In this document: positions 23,407 to 64,000 of the stretch, one piece after another
Position numbering within the stretch: position 1 is the stretch's first letter
How the letters are laid out: each line of letters begins with the position of its first letter
Source: Diadema setosum
Taxonomy: Eukaryota; Echinodermata; Echinoidea; Diadematoida; Diadematidae
Direction: 5' to 3'
Length of the DNA: 64,000 nucleotides
Assembly (NCBI RefSeq): GCF_964275005.1
Contig: NW_027307660.1
Coordinates: forward strand, 248,001-312,000
Notes under the pieces: generated by a model
What the model was told of the DNA's origin: nothing
Databases searched by the model: none
Seen by the model: the letters and a program-made list of their open reading frames with translations, nothing else
Translations under genes and position numbers: made by a program

Positions 23407-23410
23407 TTAA

Positions 23411-24720
23411 CCACTTGCCTTACATACAGCCTCATATCTGTGGTAACACAACCCCTGTATCAAACTAACCTGCCGTGATGCTGCTGCACTACACTTGCAT
23501 TTCATTTTGTGCAGCATCATTCTGTTCCCCGGTTTTACATAGGTTGGCTGTGGTGTGGGGAGTCACTGTTTGATGTGCCAGTTTTGTCATATAGTCCAGA
23601 GCAGCTTGCAAAATGTAGAGAGTTTGAAAAATTGTGTCCAAGAGCATATTTTATATATGATTAAATATATTATATCTGTGAAAATTTGTTTTGTTTATAC
23701 TGCCATCACGGTAATATCACCCTGTTCATCATCATATTATTATTATCATCATCATCATTGACGCCACTCACAACAACCTTGTTACCTCTGCCAAGGAAGG
23801 ATGTTATGTTTTTGTCGACATTGGTTTGACTGTTTGCAAAATAATTTTAAAAGTTTTGAACGGATTCAGATGAAACGTATAGGAAAAAATGATAATGACA
23901 CAAAGAACAAATGATTACATTTTGGTAATGATTCAGAAATTTTTGTGAGTTTTTGAAGGATTTTTGATATTTTGGCAGACAGGGTCAATGAACTTTGGAG
24001 TTCAAGCTACATGTATTTAAGGTTTGCTTATAAATGCGTACTAAAGTGTGTGTTCTGCTTGAGGCACCGTGCAGCATGCAGGAAGCTGATGACGAAAACA
24101 CTAGGCTTCTATGTTGGGAAATTGGGCAATTTTCAGCATGAGTGAATGGGTAGAAATGAGCTGCTGGGCAGAGGTCTGCACTCTCTGAATGTTTTTCTAG
24201 TAATAGATGTGAATTTGCATTCATATATTGGCCCATCTGTTCTCTCAGACCAACAATGTAGGTTACCAGAGATTGTATCAATGATAGGTGAAAACTTTGT
24301 AAAACAAAAAACAAACAAACAAACAAACAAATAAATAATTGAAAAAAAAAAAAAAGAGTGAGGAAAGCTCATAAATTGAATGCTACTTGTAGGAATTTGC
24401 AATGGTTGTCATGAAGTATAAATATGAAATAAAAACTTACAGACAGTAAAGTGTGAATTAAAAGTACTTTGGCATGTATTAGCTGGTGCTAGTGGAGTAT
24501 TGGAATATTCTCCCATATTATTTATCAGCCTAGAACCCCCTTGTTTACATTCTTGACTGATGACATGGTCAAGTTGGTGCACTTTATATCAGATCTATAG
24601 ATGTGCTGAAAGTACATTGTACTCATAAAGGAAAATTGACCCCTAGTCTACCGAACCGGAAGGTGCTGGATCTGATGCAATATTGATTTTATATGGGATG
24701 ATGAAATCATGTGGAGAATA
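23411..24720. other. Intergenic spacer, nothing coding seen
   Basis: This is AT-rich sequence between repeats, with ATC-type simple sequence at 23725-23760 and an AAAC run at 24307-24332. I see no splice-flanked coding block on either strand. Confidence 0.5.
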
Positions 24721-24975
24721 CTGTATAATATGCCATATATATTCTAAATAGCGAGTTTAGTATTTGGTGAATCAGGACTTCGTATCAGATTTATGAGTGG
24801 TTAAATTCACAATCATGGAGTACAGTACAGAATGGAGATGTGTATGCCAGCACGTCCCATTCATGTTGGGAACAGAGTCAATAATTTTTGTGTGTCTTTA
24901 AATTCACGAATAGCTCCTGACTTGCAAAATTCGCGAAAATGAAAACCTAGCTTGCAGAATATTCAGTGTATATAG
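24721..24975. mobile_element. CTGTATAyGCC / TTCGCGA MITE, diverged copy
   Basis: Between TA and TA (24719-24720 and 24976-24977) the ends are CTGTATAATATGCCATATAT and the inverse AGTGTATATAG. The inner words GTGTGTCTTTAAATTC and AATAGCTCCTGACTTGC match the better-preserved copy at 48784 in reverse. Confidence 0.6.
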
Positions 24976-25579
24976 TAGGTTATTAGTCCTGTGATATTCC
25001 TGTTCTGTCCAAATTGTCTGTATGCATGGGGACGACTCTTTCATCATGGGTAGAATTCTTCTCTTTCATCGTGGTTAGAACTTCTCTTCTGGTCACAGTG
25101 ATATTTACCAATAGTCATTTTCTATTGTAGCCTTTTGATTGTGTGCACACACGGCCAATTTTCATTTGTTAGGGAAATCCCCCAGTGTTCCAGTTTCACT
25201 CCTATGCTTTAATATATGTCTTATCTCTTCAGAGAAATCTGGCACAAAATTGACTACATTTCTACCAATACTCAGTTCTTTAGAAGCACAGCTGCTAATA
25301 TCTACCACAATATGAACTTTCAATGTCTGCGGATCGATGGTGGGCGTAGGAGACTATTGATTGTGCCAAGTTCAATTTGAAATGCAGCGATGTGTGTAGT
25401 GCCACATGTGTTTTCGTGGCTTGATTGCAGGAATTTGATTGCAAGTCTGCTATAAAGTTTGAGCCGTTGTTTGTAATTAAAGTTTGAAAAGCACTTTCAT
25501 AGAGCAAAGTGGTCCAGCTCACTTTCTGCAATCACTCCCCTATCTGGTGTATGCCTCTGCCATATAATGTACCGTCCTC

Positions 25580-25623
<44 letters not shown>

Positions 25624-27420
25624 ATGGGTGTGTTTCATATATATACAATGTATTATTTTTTATAAACTGAAAATATGGGAAAATGTTGAAGCTAGTTCTG
25701 CAATTGCTTGATAGCATGAGAAGTGAAACATAGTGGGCATGATTAATAATTTCTAAATCTGCCGTTGAAAGAGAATATCGTATAATAAAAGTTCAATAAG
25801 AAACATGTACAATGTATACTGTTTAGATGTTTGTTTGTGTGTTTATACTACACTGTACTTTCAAATTGGTGTCTTTCTTCAAATTTCTTTGGAGAAGAAC
25901 TTACACGTACTTAATGCACACAGAGCTTCAAGGCCACTCTAGAAACATTATGCTAACGGGAATACAATGTAGTATCTGTATTCTGTGTAATCACCAGAAT
26001 TACCAGAGCTACATGTACATTACTGTGAAGGCATGACTTTTGCACGCAAAACAGTGGCAGAAACTTAGAATTTACACGCAAATCTATTAGGGATAGTCAA
26101 TCACCACATAAAATGCAAGCTACACTGTAAATGAGATACCAATGGAAGTGCAAGAAAAGCTTTCATTGTACTGGGGCATTTTGGCGATTTATTGATCAGT
26201 TTGGGCGGGTTGGTGGGTTTGAGCAGAATATGCAAAGTTGGCACGCCGTCGATTGAGTCGGACGTGCGAACGTGGCACATAAAGAGTTAAAGACCCAGTG
26301 ACGCAGGGATATGCAGTGGCAAGGCTTGAATAAATCTGAAAATCCCCCAAATGAATTGTGTTATACAGATAAGCTTTGTACGCTATGAGCACACACTTGA
26401 GCGCACATATTTGTTGACTAGCAATTATTCTGTTCCAGCAGGCCTTTGCTAGTTATGGTTTATGAATGTACCCTGATGGGTAACAAATGAGGATCAATTC
26501 AACTGGGTCAACTTCTCCCACACTACCAGGCCTTGGCAAGCAATAACGTTGAGGAATTCCAAATATTGCAATAATCCTATTATATTTGTGAGTCGTTAGA
26601 GTTTCATTGTTTCGTTAGTATTATTGTTTTTATTGCATTATTTGTTTTTCCACATCGATAATTGGAGTGGAGAGTTAGAACTGTAACCCTTCATACATTT
26701 CTAGGAAACTTTACCAGCAAAATTTAAACAAGCTTGAATCCACAAATTGCACATTTTGTTTTTGTCAGTGTGTCTGAAATAAAGTGTATGGTGGATTGTT
26801 TGTGAGTGTGTGTGTGTGTGCCTGTGTGTGTGTGTGTGTGTGTGTGTTCATGAGTGTGGGTATTGAAAATCAATCATCAGGGGGCAATAATCAAAACTGG
26901 AGCAGAATTCATTTGAACAATTCTTCAGTTTTGTATAATTTTATTTAAAATGAAGAAATTGTTCTGATTCTTTTTTTTTTTTTTTTTTTGGAACTTACCC
27001 AGTTCTATTTTTCATATTCAAACAGCATACACCCAAGAGGCTCCTCTCTGCACACCATCTCAATAGTTCATGAGATCCTCTCAGGCACAGTAGGGCATCG
27101 GGAGGAAAATTGGGGAACACCCAAGTCTTTTGTGCTACAACTCAACATAAGGAGTTGTCCAAAAATCACAAGTTTTTCAGTGATAAAGTAATTTTGTTGT
27201 TCAAATCTTCAACATTTGTTGTTTTTTCTTTCTTTCTCCGGTTGTCGAGATACACATTATAATGCTTTGGTTTGAAGATGCGTGTATATTCATGCTTTGG
27301 TTTTGAAGGTGTCTCTGTATTCATGCAGCTTGATCTCATTTCAGGAAAGATGTTCGAATATTAAACAATTCATGCTAGAATGGCAGCCAAATCAGGAAGT
27401 CAGAATTGTCATGACCATGA
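24976..27420. other. Intergenic spacer with two GT microsatellites
   Basis: There is a (GT)n run at 25582-25622 and another at 26801-26847, and a T-run at 26971-26989. No coding exon is supported; the short open frames lack conserved features or splice context. Confidence 0.5.
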
Positions 27421-27645
27421 CCAGGGATGCTAACCATGTAAACGCTATTGCAGAATTCTTAGGGCGGAAAGGGGGTATTTATTTTAGTATGGAAAAAAAA
27501 CAGTATTTTTTTTTTTAAACCTTTCTAACTAGAGACATGTTGGAACACACTGGGAAAATGGTATCTTCCATGAAACCCGCAGTATTTTTTTGGCAAAAAG
27601 AACAGTACAAAATACTGCCAAAAAAGTAAACAGTTGGCACCCGTG
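27421..27645. mobile_element. Possible short hAT-like element
   Basis: The left edge CAGGGATGCTAACC is loosely inverted at the right as GTTGGCACCCGTG. The interior is A/T-run rich (GGTATTTATTTTAG, CAGTATTTTTT repeated). No clear target duplication. Confidence 0.35.
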
Positions 27646-27680
27646 TCTGCAAGACATTTGCCATTGTTGAAAGAGTTGTA

Positions 27681-27918
27681 CAGTGCACTCCAGTTATAAC
27701 GAACACAGTTATAACGAAATTCTGGTTACAATGAAATAAGAATCCAGATTGCAAAATCATTGGCTCTGTGTGTGTTTTTTTTGTTTGTTTGTTTGTTTGT
27801 TTGTTTGTTGTTTTGTTTTTTTTTGTTCGTGTGTTCAATTGTAACGAAATTTCAATATTATAACAAAAGAAATATGCCCGTCCTGAGGACTTCTTTGTAA
27901 CGGGATAAGTACAATGTA
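27681..27918. mobile_element. pogo-like MITE, degenerate right end
   Basis: TA then CAGTGCACTCCAGTTATAAC at the left; the right side reads CTTTGTAACGGGATAAGTAC then AATGTA, a worn version of the expected inverse. The centre has a (TTTG)n expansion (27781-27812). TA duplication and CAGT ends are pogo/Tigger-like. Confidence 0.5.
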
Positions 27919-30900
27919 CCTTCTCTTGAAACAAATTGTAACAAACACACACACACACACAAACACAAAAAACATTGTCATACAGTACTCTGACAAAACA
28001 AGCATTTTGGAGAGTGACTGTGGTTGTGTTGAAATTTACTTGTAAGCATCCATGTGAGAGAGTGTAACCATAAACGACAATGAAGAGTACAAAATACATG
28101 TATCGGCACTTACTCTGGTTAGAAATCACACCAGTTTTATGTAAAACATTCTTGAACGTGTGGCTGTGTTGTAAAAGTTGCATTCAGTGTTTTTGGAGGG
28201 TTTTTTTCCCCTTCTTCTTTGATAATGTGTCACACAGAAAATCACAATTCCATAAGCCTCTTCTTCAAGGCCACTGAAAATCAACACATCGGTACACAGA
28301 TGCACGTACTCGCATTCCATTATACAGTGTCATTATACGAGATCAAAAGGAACAATAATATGTATGTACTTGAATATGGCAGGTATCATCAACAGAGCAC
28401 AGTGCCTAATCTTTGGACTTCTTTGCAAGCAAAGCCAAACACATGTTACTTGTTTGGTTTTTGTTTTTTCATTATTTTCTCATTTCTGAAAATATGGCAC
28501 ACTTTAGGTAATAAAGCTTCAAAGTTTCTTTGAAGGCAAAACCAAACGCAAGTACTTGTTTTTTCCCCCTTATTTCTGAATATGTGGCATACTTTAAGTA
28601 ATAAAGCCTTTTTCTATTTAAGTAATAAAGCCCTTTCCTGCATTTGTGCTTGATGCAATGAATGATGGAAAAAGAGAAAGATATGAGCATATAAATGAAT
28701 TCATTCAAATGTTTTGGAATGTACAAAATGGAGTGTAGAACACGCAAATTTGGAATTGTAGACAGTTCGAGGTACATTAATTATTCTGGGTAGTTCACTG
28801 CAAATCCTTTTTCACACTGCACATTTGATTCCCAAAAAGCATTGGCTTCAGTACTACAGTACAGTTCAGTAGTACACATCCATTAGTCCCACAAATCCTC
28901 ATCTATGTTGGAGGTTATAGCATACATGACCTACGTACGTACATCAAGAGGGCACCACTCTCTAATATTCTGTGTGGGGAAACATAGCATAAACTGAGCC
29001 GATGTCTACATAAATCCAAATTTGCGATGAAATACCAGCAGGAAACTCAGTACACTTTGTCTTCATCTCAGGCATTATTGGTGTACTTTGATGACCCAGA
29101 AACAAATACAAGAAAAAGGAGAGAAATACAAGAAAAAGAAAAAATTTCAAACATTTTTTTTCAAACTTTTTTTCTCACTCAATCACCCTGAAAGTAGTAT
29201 TAAAGTATATGGGATAAAGGTCAACACATTTTCATATGTTATGATCAATATATTCCTTTCTCCATGATGATTTTACATCTTTTAGACACATGATCAAATC
29301 AGACAATTTAGTCACAGTAAGAGAACATACTTTTGGATGTAATTCTCCCAAACAGGGAAACGCACTCTTTGCTTCCATTTAAAAATTAAATTTTATATAT
29401 AATATTCTATTAATTTATTTACAATGCATTTCAAAACAAGAGTATAATTACTGTGACTTTAATCAGGGGAGGAGGGGCTTGATTAAATTACAAAATCACA
29501 TAGACATACAGATACATGTAGCTTAGTATTTACAATATGTAAACAAAACAGAGAATGTGCTAGTTGTGGTATTAAGTGTGTGACTTTTAGAGCAGTGTTT
29601 ACCAGGTGTCACTCTCTTGAGTTTAACTTTTTTGATCACTAAATTCCACAACAGTGAACCCCTTCAACCGACCGTACATTTCAACTGAACATGCTGATCT
29701 AGTGCGCTCTCTGGCATTGTTTGGTGAATGTATGCATTACATAACCATCCAGTATGTATCACTAATTGCGGAAAGCCTTCGAAAATTGGACCATACAATT
29801 CCTTTCAATCACATTCTTACACGAGTAAACTTACACTACGTTATGTACACACACATGGCTTAAGTATAACTTTTTGATGAAGAATATTGCTTTCCACAAA
29901 AGGTCATGGCTTTCGCAAATGGATATAAAACGCGCAAACAGGGACACCCTCTACCATTGTCACACATACACTTTGAAATTACAACACCATTAAAAACTGG
30001 CACTTTGAAATATGTGCCCTAGAGGCTATAAAAATACACTTATTTCTGACAGATGCAATATATACAAACAAAAGAATAGTTGTTTTTTTTTCTTTTGATC
30101 ATGATCGTTTTCTAGTAAAATTGTCACAGTATAAAATCTCATATGGCTCTAAAATTTCAATAGTACTATTAAAGTTGTCTGTGCTGATTACATACGCAAA
30201 CACATGAACTGTACAGTGTGCTCACATATTTGTTTTTTTTTTTATATATATATATGTAAGTATCGTTGCCAATGTAACAATGGACACATTCAATCTATTA
30301 GAAGAAACACATCGAAATTGAGCATGACAAGGCCATAGTGCATGTCGTTGATGTGCAAAACGAAGGCAAAATCTAGCAGTACTGTACTTATCTAGTGCTG
30401 CTTGAAATATTACCTGAATCACGTCTCGTCCAGTTCTTCTGCGCTATCATGACCAACAATGTGCCTGCGTCGTGGTTGAGCACACAACCTCCAGGTGTTC
30501 TTTGAATTTACATGTCTATCCAATGAAACCGCAGCATAATCACAGTCCACATGCTTCTAAAAATGAAACACCTACTAGTCTTGTGAAAACGATCATTTCA
30601 ATAACATGAAGTGTGCTGATGCAAAAGAATTTTTGAAACTTCCTGAAATAGATACGCCATAAATGTCTCTTACATAAAACATTGTCCAAGAAAACGAAAA
30701 AAACAAAAACCAAACAAACATATGTTTGATCGCGTACAACAAGAATATTGCTGCAAACAATCTAAAAATTTCACGGTACAATTACATTCCCTATTTATTT
30801 TTCATAATTCACTCCTGGACCCACAGCTTTGTGATCTTTGCAAGCATCAGCTTCCCCTGTTAAACATTCTGCCTACATACATGTGTTTGATGACTAGTGG

Positions 30901-31805
30901 TAAAGTCATGCATGTTCACACTCACGATTATGCTTGCTTAGCATCGCAAAGAATTTGACGCCATTTTGTGAGAATCTCCTCAAATTACGGACACTCCAGG
31001 GCACTAGTGTTGCAGGGAGCTGCAGTCGATTACAAAATCTTGACATCATTCATGATCTAAAGGGCTGCCCATGTACTGAACAAACTTGGGAGAACAATTC
31101 TTAGTACTGCATTAAAAGAAGAGAAGTGACCTTTCACACAAGAGTACATATGGTATGAAAATGAACAAAAGTATAACATCTGCTACGCAGAACTTATGTT
31201 TTGAGGGATTTTTTTTTTTTTTTTTTTTACAAAATTCTATGCATTTCTGTTTAATAGCTTGACCATCTAACACCCTTGCTGAGGGCGGGGTATTCACTCA
31301 CTATACACATGCCACGGTAGTTTGCATTGATAATGAAGAAAATGAAAATGCCTTTCACATGATTGGTCACCTAATAAGGAATATACACAGTACTGGTGAG
31401 TAAAATGAAATTTGGCATGGGAAGTACTAATCCCTTTTGGGACCGACGTATGCTGCATGGGTTATAATTAACAGCAATTAAACTTTAGAGAGATAATAAC
31501 AGAAAGGTAAGGAGTTCTCTGATGCCTTTCAGCCAAAGATTTTTTTTTCTTTTAATGGGAGAGAAGAGAAAAGAAGAAATATAAAATGAATTCAGAGTTA
31601 TTATACACTAAATGAAGACCAGTTGCAGAAGATATCTGTGATGATTTGTCATTGTTGTCAAGATCCCTACACATAAACATGGAAAAGGTGTTATCTCTAC
31701 ATGTAGATCTATTCCCAGTGATATCTGCATCCAAAAGATCCATCGCTGATTTCGCGGGCCCAACGGAACAGAAACCGTGGGGTGCGTCCAGCGGTGATGG
31801 GGAGC
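27919..31805. other. Spacer between the convergent genes, probably including the MYRF 3' UTR
   Basis: There is no supported exon on either strand. Downstream of the MYRF stop the minus strand offers several AATAAA signals (for example TTTATT on the plus strand near 30793 and 29408), so a long 3' UTR is possible. Imperfect tandem copies of a block ending TGGCA(C/T)ACTTTA lie at 28410-28640. A T-run occurs at 31210-31228. Confidence 0.4.
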
Positions 31806-63655
<31,850 letters not shown>

Positions 63656-63734
63656 CTGTTGCAGAAAATAAAAAGTAGCAAAAAAAGCTGCTGAAAACTG
63701 CTTATCCAATAAGGGCGAGCCAATGGAGTAAAAT

Positions 63735-63906
63735 GGAGTCAAAAGGGGCCTGAGCTTTCGATCCTAGCAGAATCTTCGTCAGAGGCAAAATGACAAACAC
63801 GCAGGGAAAGCAATCACATATAAGTGATTGCTTTCCCTGCATGTTTGTCATTTTGCCTCTGACGAAGATTCTGCTAGGATCGAAAGCTCAGGCCCCTTTT
63901 GACTCC
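63735..63906. mobile_element. 172-bp foldback element (near-perfect hairpin)
   Basis: Two arms of about 83 bp, GGAGTCAAAAGGGGCCTGAG ... AGCAATCAC and its inverse, around a loop of about 6 bp. One mismatch is seen (ACACG against GCATG). It lies in the MYRF intron at the right edge. No ORF. Confidence 0.88.
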
Positions 63907-64000
63907 AGAAAATAAAAAGATGACTTAAACATGGAACTCCATACTTCGTTTTCAAAACTACAGTTGACTTTGATAACAGGGTATAAAAATGAGATGACAA

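Noticed and set aside
27515..28183. 222-codon minus-strand frame in the intergenic spacer
   Set aside because: Runs through a pogo-like MITE and TTTG/GT simple sequence; the translation is low-complexity (poly-Val/Cys, Asn/Lys/Thr runs).

Overview
This is a eukaryotic chromosomal window of about 64 kb, most likely from an invertebrate deuterostome (echinoderm, hemichordate or cephalochordate grade). I infer this from two multi-exon animal genes with GT-AG introns, kilobase-scale AT-rich introns and spacers, dense short DNA-transposon debris, and a CR1-like LINE whose first ORF carries a 2A-type GDVEMNPGP motif, a feature reported from LINEs of such animals. The exact species cannot be read from the sequence.

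Two host genes lie tail to tail. (1) Plus strand, 1446-20892: an 8-exon, 305-residue HAD-family phosphoglycolate / glycerol-3-phosphate phosphatase (PGP type). Every splice phase joins, and the DxDGVLW, TNNS, GKP and GDRxxTD motifs are all present. Its first intron is about 11 kb and holds most of the transposon load. (2) Minus strand, 63655-31806: 20 exons of a myelin regulatory factor (MYRF) homologue. Its 5' exon(s) lie beyond the right edge; about 1042 residues are inside. The Ndt80-like DNA-binding domain, the intramolecular chaperone autoprotease with its Ser-Lys dyad, a coiled coil, one membrane helix and the lumenal C-terminal domain can be followed exon by exon. About 10.9 kb separates the two stop codons, with no further gene that I can support.

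The rest is largely mobile DNA. A decayed CR1-like LINE (about 1753-8450, minus) contains a clear set of nested insertions. A second, 5'-truncated LINE (46451-47961, plus) lies antisense in a MYRF intron. Non-autonomous DNA transposons fall into families defined by their ends and target duplications. They include six TTAA-flanked elements with G-tract/C-tract hairpins at both ends, two families with GTGACC ends (five copies), Kolobok/T2-like TTAAAGGG elements, pogo/Tigger-like elements with TA duplications, hAT-like elements, a Harbinger-like element, a TTCGCGA-rich family and a 172-bp perfect-type foldback.

The least explained pattern is in the six G-tract elements. The sequence at the centre of the hairpin differs between copies but is matched between the two ends of the same copy. 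The nested and abutting insertions (1.7-8.4 kb, 20.9-23.4 kb, 62.8-63.4 kb) give a readable relative chronology. No tRNA, rRNA, CRISPR or prokaryotic-type operon was found. Exon edges were set by reading splice sites and codon phase by eye and may be off by a base or two; homology calls are from motif recognition, not from database searches.
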